A DNA stretch of 64,000 bases from Streptomyces sp. CMB-StM0423. GTDB lineage: Bacteria > Actinomycetota > Actinomycetes > Streptomycetales > Streptomycetaceae. Both the position numbers and the translations under genes were made by a program. The notes under the pieces were generated by a model, which did no database searches, was not told the origin of the DNA, and was given only the letters and a program-made list of their open reading frames with translations. Positions 1 to 7,993 of this stretch are shown here, piece after piece (the first letter of the stretch is position 1; every line of letters starts with the position of its first letter). The DNA lies in contig NZ_CP025407.1 of assembly GCF_002847285.1 (NCBI RefSeq), positions 1,240,001 through 1,304,000 on the forward strand, written 5' to 3'.

Positions 1-384
1 GTCGGCGCGGCGCCGCTCGTGGCCCGGCTCGGCGGGCTGGACGCGCTGCTGCGGCCCGCGGAGCTGTCGGCCGGGGAGCGGCAGCTCCTCGCGCTCGCCC
101 GCGCGCACCTGGCGCCGCCGCCGCTCGCACTGCTCGACGAGGCGACGTGCCATCTCGACCCGGCCGCGGAGGCGGTCGCGGAGCGGGCGTTCGCGCGGCG
201 GCCCGGCGGCACGCTCGTGGTCGTCGCACACCGCGTCGCGTCGGCGGCGCGGGCGGACCGGGTGCTGGTCCTGGACGGCCGGTCGGCGACGGCGGGCACG
301 CACGGCGAACTGCTGGAACGCTCGCCCTTCTACCGCGAACTGACCGGCGCCCCCCGGCTCGTACACACGCCACCCCGAAGCTGA
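1..384 (+). CDS. ABC transporter ATP-binding/permease protein, C-terminal end (5' truncated)
   Basis: The gene enters from the left edge, so only the last 127 codons are visible. They form the second half of an ABC nucleotide-binding domain. The signature is read as LSAGERQLLALARA, Walker B as LALLDEATCHLD with the catalytic Glu, and the H-loop as VVVAHR. The tail GTHGELLERSPFYRELTG is typical of fused exporter half-transporters of the MsbA/multidrug type. Substrate cannot be told. It ends in a strong hairpin shared with the facing regulator gene. The family call is secure; exporter versus other ABC class is inference from the tail. Confidence 0.88.
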   Translation, partial: VGAAPLVARLGGLDALLRPAELSAGERQLLALARAHLAPPPLALLDEATCHLDPAAEAVAERAFARRPGGTLVVVAHRVASAARADRVLVLDGRSATAGTHGELLERSPFYRELTGAPRLVHTPPRS

Positions 385-428
385 CCTTCCCGTCCGCCCG
401 TGTCGACTGCCCCGGGCGGACGGGAAGG
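385..428. terminator. Bidirectional hairpin terminator between converging genes
   Basis: A perfect 16-bp stem (385-400 with 413-428) encloses a 12-base loop. It lies directly between the stop codons of the ABC gene and the LuxR-type regulator, so it probably ends transcription from both sides. There is no U-tract, as is usual in streptomycetes. Confidence 0.75.
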
Positions 429-431
429 CGG

Positions 432-1007
432 TCAGAGCCAGCCCGCACTGTCCGCGATGCGGATGGCGTCGACGCGGTTGCGCGCGCCCGTCTTCCGGAT
501 CGCCGCGGCGAGGTAGTTGCGGACCGTGCCGCCCGCCAGGTGCAGCGCCGCCGCTATCTCCGCGACCGGGGCCCCCTCCGCCGCGGCCGCCAGCACCGCC
601 TGCTCCCTGCCGGTCAGCGGCATGTCCGCCGCCCTGAGGAAGTCCCAGGCCAGGGCCTCGTCGACGTACCGCTCACCGGTCGCCACCCGCCGGATGCCTG
701 CGATCAGCCGCTCCGGCGCCGAGTCCTTGCTGACGAAGCCCCGCACGTCGGCCTGCGAGGCCCGCCGCAGCAGCCCCGGCCGGCCCGCCTCGGTGAGGAT
801 CACCACCCTTTCCGCGGCGGTGTCCGGCAGCCCGGACCACGCGCCGTCGCCGTCCACCACGCACACCTGCGCCTGCCAGTCGTCCGCCGGTCTTCGCTCG
901 TGGCGGCACGCCGTCGTGAGTACGTCGAGATCCTGTTCTCCCCCCAGCAAGGCGGCCAGCGCCGACCTGATGAGCATCGTGTCGTGTATCAGAAGCACGC
1001 GGATCAC
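432..1007 (-). CDS. NarL/LuxR-family response regulator with degenerate receiver
   Basis: This 191-residue protein has a receiver domain (about 1-115) and a LuxR helix-turn-helix (about 130-190, LTGREQAVLAAAAEGAPVAE). It resembles the DesR-like group. The likely phospho-acceptor is Asp52 (VCVVDGDG) and the conserved Lys is in VSKD. The N-terminal acidic pair is reduced to His8-Asp9 (LLIHD), which would weaken Mg binding. No histidine kinase is adjacent. It may respond to weak phosphorylation or act without it. The start was chosen because translation of the receiver begins directly at MIRVLLIHD. Family call is firm; target genes are unknown. Confidence 0.85.
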   Translation of the reverse strand: MIRVLLIHDTMLIRSALAALLGGEQDLDVLTTACRHERRPADDWQAQVCVVDGDGAWSGLPDTAAERVVILTEAGRPGLLRRASQADVRGFVSKDSAPERLIAGIRRVATGERYVDEALAWDFLRAADMPLTGREQAVLAAAAEGAPVAEIAAALHLAGGTVRNYLAAAIRKTGARNRVDAIRIADSAGWL

Positions 1008-1191
1008 TGAGCGCCCCCCTCGTCACCCGCAACCGAGCCCGACGGGGTCACGGTCGGTCCGCTTATGAATACACGGAGACACCGCCGGTTTGTGCGCGTA
1101 GTTCCGGACATCGTGGTGCGAGAAGGGCGCACAACCCGGTGGATAGACCGACCGCGCGCCCCCCTCCGGGCCCTTGACAGCCGTCAGCCCG

Positions 1192-1268
1192 CGAAACCCG
1201 AAACCAGAAGCGCGAAAACCGAAAACCGAAAACCGAAAACCCGAAGCCCGAACCTCGAAAGCCGAAGG
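1192..1268. repeat. Degenerate CCGAAAA heptamer tandem repeat in a 313-base gene-free gap
   Basis: The gene-free stretch 1008-1320 holds the leader of the regulator above, then about eleven head-to-tail copies of a roughly 7-base unit. Three are exact CCGAAAA and the rest differ by one or two bases, then comes a hairpin. The A-rich bias is striking in such GC-rich DNA. On the minus strand the array reads as T-rich units just after the hairpin, downstream of the aminotransferase gene. Confidence 0.8.
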
Positions 1269-1299
1269 CCGGCCGCGCGCTCCCGCGCCGCGGCCGGCC
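1267..1299 (-). terminator. Hairpin terminator of the aminotransferase operon
   Basis: An 11-bp perfect stem (1267-1277 with 1289-1299) with an 11-base loop lies 21 bases past the aminotransferase stop. On the minus strand it is followed by the T-rich heptamer array, which could act as an extended U-rich tract, unusual for this kind of genome. Confidence 0.65.
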
Positions 1300-1320
1300 C
1301 TCGTGCGTGCGAACTCCCCG

Positions 1321-2619
1321 TCAGCCGCCGGTCTCCGCGGCGGCGGCGTGCAGGGCCCGTTCGAGAACGGCCGCGCCCTCCTCCGCCTCCGCGACGGTCA
1401 GGGACAGCGGCGGCGCGATGCGCAGGGTCTCGCCGGCCTTGCCGCGGCCGACGAGCAGGCCGCCCGCGCGGGCGTGTTCCAGCACCGCCGCGGCGTGCGC
1501 GGGGGTGGCCAGCTCGATGCCGATCATCAGGCCCCGGCCGCGTACCTCGCGCACCGAGGCGACGCCCGCGGCCGCGGCCCGCAGCCGCTCGATGAGCAGG
1601 CCGCCGACGCGGCGGGCGTTGCCCTGGAGGTCGTGCTCCAGGACGTAGCCGAGGTTGGCCAGGCCCGCGGCCATGGTGACCGGGCTGCCGCCGAACGTGG
1701 ACAGGGAGTTGGCGTCCAGGCAGTTCATGATCTCGGCGCGGGCGACGACGCCGCCGATGGAGGTGCCGTTGCCGATCCCCTTGGCGAAGGTGAGCATGTC
1801 CGGCGGGCCGTTGCCCGCGTGCGCCTGCCAGCCCCAGAAGTGGTCGCCGGTACGGCCCCAGCCGGACTGCACCTCGTCGGTGATCCACAGGATCCCCTCC
1901 TCGGCGAGCACCTCGCGGAAGGCGGCGTACAGGCCGTCGGGCGGGGAGGTGAAGCCACCGACGCCCTGGATGGGCTCGGCGATGAGGGCGGCGACGCCGC
2001 GGGTCTGGGAGAGCATGTCGCGCAGGTCGGCGACGCAGGCGTCGATGAACGCGGCGTCGTCGAGGTCGGCGAAGGGGCCCGCGGTGCGGATGCCGCCGTG
2101 GACGTAGAGGGTCTGCAGCGGCGAGAGGCTGGTGGGCGACCAGGCGCGGTTGCCGGTGATGCCGACCGCGGTGAAGGAGCGGCCGTGGTAGCTGTTGCGC
2201 ATGGCCAGCACCTGGTTGGAGCCGCGGTACGTGCTCGCCAGCAGCAGCGCGGTGTCGGTGGCCTCGGTGCCGGAGGTGGTGAAGAACACCCGCGCGTCGG
2301 GGATGCCGGACAACTGCGCGATGCGCTCGGCCAGCTCCACCATGGGGCGGTTGAGGTAGAGGGTGGAGGTGTGCAGGATGCGGCCGGCCTGCTCGGCGAC
2401 CGCCTTGGTGACCTCGGGGAGGGCGTGGGCGGTCATGGTGGTGAGGATGCCGCCGAAGAAGTCGAGGTAGCGGTTGCCCTCGGCGTCCCAGACGTGCCGG
2501 CCCTCGCCGTGGGTGATCTCGATGGGCTCGGCGTAGTAGAGCGCCATCCAGTCGGGCAGGACGGCCCGGTGCCGGGCGAGCAGATCGCGGTGTACGCCGC
2601 CGCCGTTCGCCGCGCTCAC
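1321..2619 (-). CDS. Class III pyridoxal-phosphate aminotransferase
   Basis: A 432-residue omega-amino-acid aminotransferase of the class III fold. The PLP-binding region is visible: TSGTEATD for phosphate binding, ITDEVQSGWGRTG with the ring-nitrogen Asp, and the Schiff-base Lys in LTFAKGIGNG (about residue 280). Length is normal. The GTG start overlaps the stop of the upstream nitrilase gene in a GTGA, so the two are translationally coupled. With a beta-ureidopropionase-like partner, the likely substrate is beta-alanine or 3-aminoisobutyrate, that is, the last step of reductive pyrimidine degradation. The substrate is inferred from context only; 4-aminobutyrate or ornithine are alternatives. 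Confidence 0.88.
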   Translation of the reverse strand: MSAANGGGVHRDLLARHRAVLPDWMALYYAEPIEITHGEGRHVWDAEGNRYLDFFGGILTTMTAHALPEVTKAVAEQAGRILHTSTLYLNRPMVELAERIAQLSGIPDARVFFTTSGTEATDTALLLASTYRGSNQVLAMRNSYHGRSFTAVGITGNRAWSPTSLSPLQTLYVHGGIRTAGPFADLDDAAFIDACVADLRDMLSQTRGVAALIAEPIQGVGGFTSPPDGLYAAFREVLAEEGILWITDEVQSGWGRTGDHFWGWQAHAGNGPPDMLTFAKGIGNGTSIGGVVARAEIMNCLDANSLSTFGGSPVTMAAGLANLGYVLEHDLQGNARRVGGLLIERLRAAAAGVASVREVRGRGLMIGIELATPAHAAAVLEHARAGGLLVGRGKAGETLRIAPPLSLTVAEAEEGAAVLERALHAAAAETGG

Positions 2620-3458
2620 GGCTGCACCAGGTCCCCGTACGCGTCCGGGCGTCGGTCCCGGTAGAAGGCCCACTGCTGGCGGACCTCCTCGATCATGCCG
2701 AAGTCCAGGTCGCGCACCACCAGTTCCTCCTCCTTGTCGCTCGCGACGTCGCCGACGAACCGGCCGCGCGGGTCGACGAAGTAGCTCGTGCCGTAGAAGT
2801 CGTTGTCGCCGTACTCCTCGACGCCGACGCGGTTGATGGCGGCGATGAAGTACTCGTTGGCGACGGCCGCCGCGGGCTGCTCCAGTTGCCACAGGTACGC
2901 CGACAGGCCCCGGGAGGTCGCCGACGGGTTGTAGACGAGCTGGGCGCCGCCGAGGCCGAGGGCGCGCCAGCCCTCGGGGAAGTGCCGGTCGTAGCAGATG
3001 TAGACGCCGACCTTGCCGACGGCGGTGTCGAAGACCGGCCAGCCGGCATTGCCCGGCTTGAAGTAGTACTTCTCCCAGAAGCCCTTGACCTGCGGGATGT
3101 GGTGCTTGCGGTACTTGCCGAGGACCGTGCCGTCGGCGTCGATGACGACCGCGGTGTTGTAGTAGAAGCCCTCCTGCTCGATCTCGAAGACGGGGACGAC
3201 CACGACCATGCCGGTCTCGCGGGCGAGCGCCTGCATCCGTACGACGGTGGGCCCGTCCGGTACGGGCTCGGCCCAGCGGTAGTGCTCGGGCTCCTGCACC
3301 TGGCAGAAGTAGGGGGCGTTGAAGACCTCCTGGAAGCCGATGATGCGGGCGCCGCGGGCGGCGGCGGCTCTCGCGTGCTCCTCGTGCTTCGCGATCATCG
3401 ACTCGGTGTCGCCGGTCCACGTCGCCTGGACGAGTGCGGCGCGTACAACGTTGGCCAT
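2616..3458 (-). CDS. Nitrilase-superfamily amidohydrolase, probable beta-ureidopropionase
   Basis: A 280-residue carbon-nitrogen hydrolase. The Glu-Lys-Cys triad can be read in order: Glu in IGFQEVFNAPYFC, Lys in GKYRKHHIPQ, and Cys in VGVYICYDRHFPEG. Members with this FNAPYF pattern hydrolyse N-carbamoyl-beta-alanine or related carbamoyl amino acids (family knowledge). It is the first gene of a two-gene operon with the class III aminotransferase, which would use the beta-alanine released. No dihydropyrimidinase is visible nearby, so the pathway would have to be completed elsewhere. Translation starts at ATG with AGGAGCAGCC close upstream on the minus strand. Confidence 0.85.
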   Translation of the reverse strand: MANVVRAALVQATWTGDTESMIAKHEEHARAAAARGARIIGFQEVFNAPYFCQVQEPEHYRWAEPVPDGPTVVRMQALARETGMVVVVPVFEIEQEGFYYNTAVVIDADGTVLGKYRKHHIPQVKGFWEKYYFKPGNAGWPVFDTAVGKVGVYICYDRHFPEGWRALGLGGAQLVYNPSATSRGLSAYLWQLEQPAAAVANEYFIAAINRVGVEEYGDNDFYGTSYFVDPRGRFVGDVASDKEEELVVRDLDFGMIEEVRQQWAFYRDRRPDAYGDLVQP

Positions 3459-3587
3459 GGCTGCTCCTCGGACGGGACGCCGGAGGCTCTACGCACGTAG
3501 AAGCCGGGCGGATCTCTGAACGTAAGTCGCCGCGGTGGCGCTGGCAAGAGCGGCGCACCGTACGCCGGGAGGCCGGAACGGCCCGGG

Positions 3588-5093
3588 TCAGGCGGATTCG
3601 GGCGCACCGGGCAGTCCCGCGGAGCGCATCGCATGGGCGAGCCGGCGGTGCCGCTGGGCGGGCCCGCGGCGGGCGGCGCGCAGCAACTGCGGCACGAGCC
3701 GCCCGGGATCGGCCCCGGCCAGCTCGACGGCCTCGTCGGTGCTGCGGGCGCCGGTGAAGGCGGCGAGCAGTTCCTCCGACTCCCGGTCGCGGCCCGCGCG
3801 GTGGAGGGCGGAGAGGATCGCGGCCAGCTCGGGTACGGGCCGGGCGGCGGCGTGCCGGACGAGTTGCAGCGCCTCGCGTGAACGGCCGGCGGCGGCGAAC
3901 GCGTCCGCGGCTCCGGTCAGCCGCTCGGGGGGCAGCGCGGCTGCCTCCCACAGCAGGGTCGCCACCTCGGCGGGACCGGCGGTGCGCTCCAGCTCGGCGG
4001 CGAGGTCGGGCAGCGCCTCCGGCGGGCCCGCCGCGGCGGCGCTGAGCCGGGCGTACGCCTCGCCGGTACGGCCCGCGTCGCGCAGGGCGGCCACGGCGGC
4101 GGCGGTTTCGCCGGCGAGCCGGCGAGCCGCGGCGCGCCGGGCGGCGGCGCGGTCGGCTTCCGCGGCGTCCTGCCGGCGCCGCCCGCCGCCCCCGGAGCCG
4201 GCGCCGGCGAACCGGGCGCCACGGGGCGGCGGTACGGCAGGCACGGCGGCGGCACCGGCGGCGGGCTCCGGGGCCCCGACCGCGGGCGGGCCCGCCCACT
4301 CGGCGCCGGGGCCCGGGAACCGGGCGCTCCCGGGCGGGGGCGGCACGGCTGCGCCGGACTCGGCGCCGGACCCGTCGGCACCGCCGGAACCGGGCAGCGG
4401 ACCGGCACCGGCCGCACCCGCGGCAGGCCCGGCACCGCTCCCGGCGGCGCCCGGCAGCACGCCCTCGTACGTGCCACCCACGACGGGCAGCACCGGCGGC
4501 GGCGCCGAAGCGGCTCCCGCGAAGCGGGCGCCCCGGAGTACCGCCGGGGGCGGTGGCACGGGCTCCCGCCCCGCCGCCTGCCGCGTCAGCGCCTCGATCC
4601 GGCCGCGCAGCTCCGTACAGCGGGCGGACGCGCGGGCGGCGTCGTCGCGCACCCAGGCCAGCTCGTCCTCCAGTTGCTGCGCCGTCCAGGGGTCGCGCTC
4701 CACCGCCAGCCGGTCGCGCAGCCGCTCGGCGCCGTCTTCCGCCGCGCGGTGCTCCGCGAGCCGGGCGCGGAGCACCGCGGTCAGGGCGGCGCGGTCGGGG
4801 CGGCGGGCGTCGTGGGCGGCGACCGCGGCGCGGTGCAGGTCGCGGGCGCGCGGCAGCGCCGCGTCCGCCGTGCGCCGGCCGGCGTGCCCGGCCAGGTCGT
4901 GCAGGAGCGACTCGACGACATCCCACGGGGGCAAAACGGAGCCGTCCAGGCAGGCTCGCAGCCCGTCGGGATCGCCGCGGCGAAAGACTCCGTACCAGCC
5001 GGACCGTTCGTCCAGCCATCCCGTGATCTGCCGTAAGAATCGTGCGAATTCCGCCATTTCCGGCGGCTGCGATTGTTCCGCCACGGCGGGCAT
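3588..5093 (-). CDS. Hypothetical protein with long Ala/Pro/Gly-rich centre
   Basis: A 501-residue protein with no recognised enzyme motif. The N-terminal about 180 residues are acidic and helical (MAEFARFLRQITGWLDE onward), with heptad-like stretches of Arg, Ala and Glu around residues 90-170 suggestive of coiled coil. Residues about 185-310 are low-complexity Pro, Gly and Ala. The C-terminal about 190 residues look like repeated Ala-rich helices, possibly TPR-like. A second in-frame ATG lies 12 codons in, at 5057. Streptomycete annotations often call such proteins large-tegument-like because of composition alone, which is not informative. It is probably a cytoplasmic scaffold or regulator; function unknown. 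Confidence 0.7.
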   Translation of the reverse strand: MPAVAEQSQPPEMAEFARFLRQITGWLDERSGWYGVFRRGDPDGLRACLDGSVLPPWDVVESLLHDLAGHAGRRTADAALPRARDLHRAAVAAHDARRPDRAALTAVLRARLAEHRAAEDGAERLRDRLAVERDPWTAQQLEDELAWVRDDAARASARCTELRGRIEALTRQAAGREPVPPPPAVLRGARFAGAASAPPPVLPVVGGTYEGVLPGAAGSGAGPAAGAAGAGPLPGSGGADGSGAESGAAVPPPPGSARFPGPGAEWAGPPAVGAPEPAAGAAAVPAVPPPRGARFAGAGSGGGGRRRQDAAEADRAAARRAAARRLAGETAAAVAALRDAGRTGEAYARLSAAAAGPPEALPDLAAELERTAGPAEVATLLWEAAALPPERLTGAADAFAAAGRSREALQLVRHAAARPVPELAAILSALHRAGRDRESEELLAAFTGARSTDEAVELAGADPGRLVPQLLRAARRGPAQRHRRLAHAMRSAGLPGAPESA

Positions 5094-5205
5094 TCGACAC
5101 CCGCTTTATTTCGTCCGCGCTACGGGGGCTTTGCGACGGCGGTAAACGGAACCCGAGGGCAGCGGCCTCGAACAATGTTGCGGACGACCGCTAGCATGCC
5201 CCGTC

Positions 5206-5949
5206 ATGAGCGAACCCATCCTCGTCCTCGTCTCGGCCGTCGCCGGTCTCGTGGTCGGCGCCGCGCTCGGGTGGTACGCGCGCGGCTCCCTCCTCGGGCG
5301 CCGCCACCGACGCCGGGAGCGCTTCTTCGGGCTGCCGCGCAACTCGGAGGCTTTGGTGGTGGTGAACCGGGACGCCGGCGGCGGGGACTGGAGCGTGGCC
5401 AAGCACGACGCGCTCGCCCTGCTGGAGCTGTCCGCGGTGATCAAGTCCTGCGGGGCGCACGCGCAGGTCGTGGCGCAGGACACCGCGCAGCAGGCGTTCG
5501 GCGACCGCACCGAGTTCTGCGTCGGCACCCCGATATCCAACCGCCGTATGGCCGCACACATGCAGTCCCTGCTGCCGGGGGTACGGATCAACACAGACCC
5601 CGAGCCGGGCCCCGACCGCGGTGCGTTCGCGGTGGGCACGGAGCGCTACCGGCTGGACAACGGGGTCAGCGAGCACGTGCTGCTGGCCCGGCTGTCCGCG
5701 GGCCAGGAGGCCAGGCCGGTCTTCCTCTCCTGCGGCCAGCGCTCCATCACCAACCAGGCGGCGATGCGCTATCTGGTGAAGAACGAGAGCCGGCTGCACC
5801 GGAAGTACGGCGGCAGCTCCTTCGTCCTGCTGCTGAAGGTCGTCAACTCGCAGTCGTACGGACCCGATGTGGTGGAACTCGTCGGGGACGTGACCAAGCA
5901 GGCGCAGACGCCGCCGGCCCAGCCGAACGGGAAGCACGGCAAGTCGTGA
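5206..5949 (+). CDS. Hypothetical membrane-anchored protein
   Basis: A 247-residue protein with one N-terminal membrane segment (residues about 4-24, ILVLVSAVAGLVVGAALGWY) followed by an Arg-rich stop-transfer segment (LLGRRHRRRERF), so the bulk should be cytoplasmic. The remainder is a compact alpha/beta domain beginning SEALVVVNRDAGGGDWSVAKHDALALLELSAVIKS. It includes segments on a cysteine-containing line (FLSCGQRSITNQAAMRYLVKNES). I do not recognise the family. It is divergent from the hypothetical gene upstream and followed directly by a MITE-like palindrome and an insertion sequence. Confidence is for the gene, not a function. Confidence 0.75.
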   Translation: MSEPILVLVSAVAGLVVGAALGWYARGSLLGRRHRRRERFFGLPRNSEALVVVNRDAGGGDWSVAKHDALALLELSAVIKSCGAHAQVVAQDTAQQAFGDRTEFCVGTPISNRRMAAHMQSLLPGVRINTDPEPGPDRGAFAVGTERYRLDNGVSEHVLLARLSAGQEARPVFLSCGQRSITNQAAMRYLVKNESRLHRKYGGSSFVLLLKVVNSQSYGPDVVELVGDVTKQAQTPPAQPNGKHGKS

Positions 5950-6015
5950 CCCCGCCCCGCCGCGCCCGCGCGGCCGGAGCGCACGCCCGGCGGCCGCCGC
6001 GGCGATGGTGCCGAC

Positions 6016-6090
6016 CCTAGGTCCTGTCTGGCACATCGCGCCTGTGCCGCCCGGAGGGCGGACGGCGCCATGTGCCAGACAGGACCTAGG
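6016..6090. repeat. MITE-like long inverted repeat flanked by CTAG
   Basis: A perfect 21-bp inverted repeat (6016-6036 with 6070-6090) surrounds a 33-base centre. The stem can extend further inward with one mismatch (6038-6042 with 6064-6068). Both outer ends carry CTAG (6017-6020 and 6086-6089), as expected of a small non-autonomous element with a 4-base target duplication such as those of the YTAR-targeting IS5 group. It could also serve as the terminator of the upstream gene. The IS481-type element has inserted exactly at its right-hand CTAG. Confidence 0.6.
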
Positions 6091-7039
6091 TGTATTGCCC
6101 GGAGAGGTTGGGGACGCGGGTGGCGGGTGGTTGGCCCTTCAGCGCGGTGTGTCCGCGGTGGTGATTGTAGGTGTGCAGCCATGTGGGGAAGGCGTCGCGT
6201 CGTTCCTGTTCTGATCGGTAGGGCTTTGCGTAGGCCCACTCGTCGAGCAGGGTGCGGTTGAGGCGTTCGACCTTGCCGTTGGTCTGTGGCCGGTAGGGCC
6301 GGGTTCGCTTGTGAGTGATCCCTGCGTCGGCGAGTGCATCGCGCCAGGTGTGCGACTTGTAGCAGGCGCCGTTGTCGGTCAGTACGCGCTCGACGGTGAT
6401 GCCGCAGTCGGTGAAGAAGGCGTGGGCGCGGGTCCAGAAGGCGGTGGCGGTCTCCTTCTTCTCGTCGGTGTGGATTTCGCTGTAGGCGAGGCGGGAGTGG
6501 TCGTCGACGGCGGTGTGGAGGTAGCTGTAGCCGGCGTTCTTGCGGGTCTTGCGGCCGGCTTGCCGGCCCAGGACCTTGTGGCCGCCGCCGTCGGGGATGT
6601 TGCCGAGCTTCTTGATGTCGACGTGCACCAGTTCGCCGGGGCGGTCGCGTTCGTAGCGGCGGATGACGCGGCCGGTGGCCCGGTCCAGGTGGGTCAGGCG
6701 GGCCAGGCGGTAGCGGGTCAGTACGCGGTGCACGGTCGAGGGGATCAGACCGAGCAGGTGGGCGATGCGGGCTGGTCCCCAGCGGCGCAGGACGCGGACC
6801 TTGATGATCCGGCGCTCGGTGCGGGTCGGGGTCCGGCGCGGGCAGCGGCGGGGGCGGCTGGAGCGGTCGGCCATGCCCGCCTCACCACACGCGCGGTAGC
6901 GGTCGGCCCACCGCTGTGCGGTGGTCGGCGATACCTGGAAGCGCTCGGCAGCACGGCGCAGGGGCCAGCCGTCCTCGACCACGCAGCGGGCCAGACGCAG
7001 CCGGCCAGTCTCGGTCAGGGGTGCATTACGGTGTGGCAT
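6086..7039 (-). CDS. IS481-family DDE transposase
   Basis: A 317-residue transposase that cuts and joins the element's ends. Residues about 1-110 form paired helix-turn-helix DNA-binding units (RRAAERFQVSPTTAQRWADRY, then PARIAHLLGLIPSTVHRVL). The catalytic rve-type core follows, with Asp in ELVHVDIKKLG, Asp in VLTDNGACYKS and Glu in NGKVERLNRTLLDEW. Length and layout are normal for the family. The TAG stop codon (6086-6088) lies outside the inverted repeat, within the CTAG of the duplicated target, so the gene is completed by its insertion site. The ATG start at 7039 is the first Met of the helix-turn-helix region. Confidence 0.93.
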   Translation of the reverse strand: MPHRNAPLTETGRLRLARCVVEDGWPLRRAAERFQVSPTTAQRWADRYRACGEAGMADRSSRPRRCPRRTPTRTERRIIKVRVLRRWGPARIAHLLGLIPSTVHRVLTRYRLARLTHLDRATGRVIRRYERDRPGELVHVDIKKLGNIPDGGGHKVLGRQAGRKTRKNAGYSYLHTAVDDHSRLAYSEIHTDEKKETATAFWTRAHAFFTDCGITVERVLTDNGACYKSHTWRDALADAGITHKRTRPYRPQTNGKVERLNRTLLDEWAYAKPYRSEQERRDAFPTWLHTYNHHRGHTALKGQPPATRVPNLSGQYT

Positions 7040-7157
7040 GAGGGTCTTTCTGTTGGTGTAGATGTCGCAATCCACACCGAACAGGAAGGCCCTCACCTCT
7101 TCAAGATCCCACAGCCGAGACCTCGCCCACCCGTCCACAACCTCCCCGGACAGAACA
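6091..7157 (-). mobile_element. IS481-family insertion sequence (1067 bp, complete)
   Basis: The ends are imperfect inverted repeats, 19 of 24 bases matching, beginning TGTATTGCCCGGAGAGG at 6091 and TGTTCTGTCCGGGGAGG read inward from 7157. Both outer flanks are CCTAGG (6085-6090 and 7158-7163), a 6-base direct duplication of an N-CTAG-N target, the known preference of several IS481 members. It carries a single intact transposase gene. The element looks recent: ends, duplication and reading frame are all undamaged. Confidence 0.9.
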
Positions 7158-7158
7158 C

Positions 7159-7189
7159 CTAGGTACGCATTCGCTCCCTGAGTACCTAG
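7159..7189. promoter_or_regulatory. Candidate GntR operator interrupted at its edge by the IS
   Basis: CTAGGTAC (7159-7166) and GTACCTAG (7182-7189) form a perfect 8-bp inverted repeat with a 15-base spacer. It is centred about 50 bases before the GntR start at 7226. The left arm includes the CTAG duplicated by the insertion sequence, so insertion happened at this element. Palindromes of this size near a GntR gene are often autoregulatory operators; no binding data here. Confidence 0.5.
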
Positions 7190-7225
7190 CCTGTCGGGCG
7201 AGTTGCGGGAGAGGAGCCCCCGGGT

Positions 7226-7972
7226 ATGGGCGATGCCAAGCCGGTGTACCAGCGCATCGCCGACGATCTGCGCGAGCGGATCGACGGCGGCGAGCTGTCC
7301 GTGGGGGCGCAGATCCCATCGCGCTCCCAGCTCAAGCGCGCGTACGCGGCGAGCGACCAGACCGTCGACCGGGCCGTGCGGGTGCTGAAGGCCGCCGGCT
7401 ACGCCCAGGGGCAGTTCGGCCGCGGCGTGTTCGTCGCCGACCGCAGGCCCGTGGGCAGCCTGCTGCGCAGCACGGGCGCGGTCGACTCCCCCTTCGCCGC
7501 CCGGCTGGTGCCCGAAGGGGTGGCGCTGACCTGGGAGGCGGTCTCCACGCCCGCGCCCGCGCCGCGGGAGGCCGCGCGCCGGCTCGGGATCCCGGCCGGC
7601 GACCGGGTGATGTGCACGCAGTACGAGTACCTGGCCGACCGCAAGCCGGTGCAGTTGGCCGTGAGCTGGGAGCCGCTGGCGCTCACCGAGGGCACCGACG
7701 TGGTCTTCCCCGAGCGCGGCCCGTACGCCAGGCGGGGCGTCCGCGGCCGGTTCGCGGCCATCGGGATCCGGGTGGTACGGGCCACGGAGCTGGTCGGCTC
7801 GCGGTCGGCGACGACGGCGGAGGCGGAGGCCCTGGGCTGCGCGCCCGGGCAGTGCGTGACGACGGTGGAGCGCACGCACTACGACGAGCGCGGCCGGGCG
7901 GTGGAGACCTCCGAGGCGGTGGTGCGGGCCGACCGCTGGCGGCTGGAGTACGACATCGCCTTCACCGGCTGA
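7226..7972 (+). CDS. GntR-family transcriptional regulator with UTRA domain
   Basis: A 248-residue regulator. The winged helix-turn-helix spans about residues 5-72 (VYQRIADDLRERIDGGELSVGAQIPSRSQLKRAYAAS, split here into its helices) and a UTRA ligand-binding domain fills about 90-240. HutC-type members bind a small metabolite and release DNA. GAGGAG lies about 10 bases before the ATG. An inverted repeat lies upstream, and an insertion sequence has replaced whatever was further upstream, so normal control may be altered. The effector is not predictable from the sequence. Confidence 0.9.
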   Translation: MGDAKPVYQRIADDLRERIDGGELSVGAQIPSRSQLKRAYAASDQTVDRAVRVLKAAGYAQGQFGRGVFVADRRPVGSLLRSTGAVDSPFAARLVPEGVALTWEAVSTPAPAPREAARRLGIPAGDRVMCTQYEYLADRKPVQLAVSWEPLALTEGTDVVFPERGPYARRGVRGRFAAIGIRVVRATELVGSRSATTAEAEALGCAPGQCVTTVERTHYDERGRAVETSEAVVRADRWRLEYDIAFTG

Positions 7973-7993
7973 CGGGCCGGCCCGCCGCGCGCG

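Noticed and set aside
1192..1268. CRISPR-like repeats
   Set aside because: The unit is only about 7 bases with no spacers and no cas genes.
1321..5175. A 1284-residue open frame on the minus strand
   Set aside because: It is a read-through of GC-rich DNA; only its last 432 codons are the aminotransferase, and the rest overlaps the nitrilase and hypothetical genes in their correct frames.
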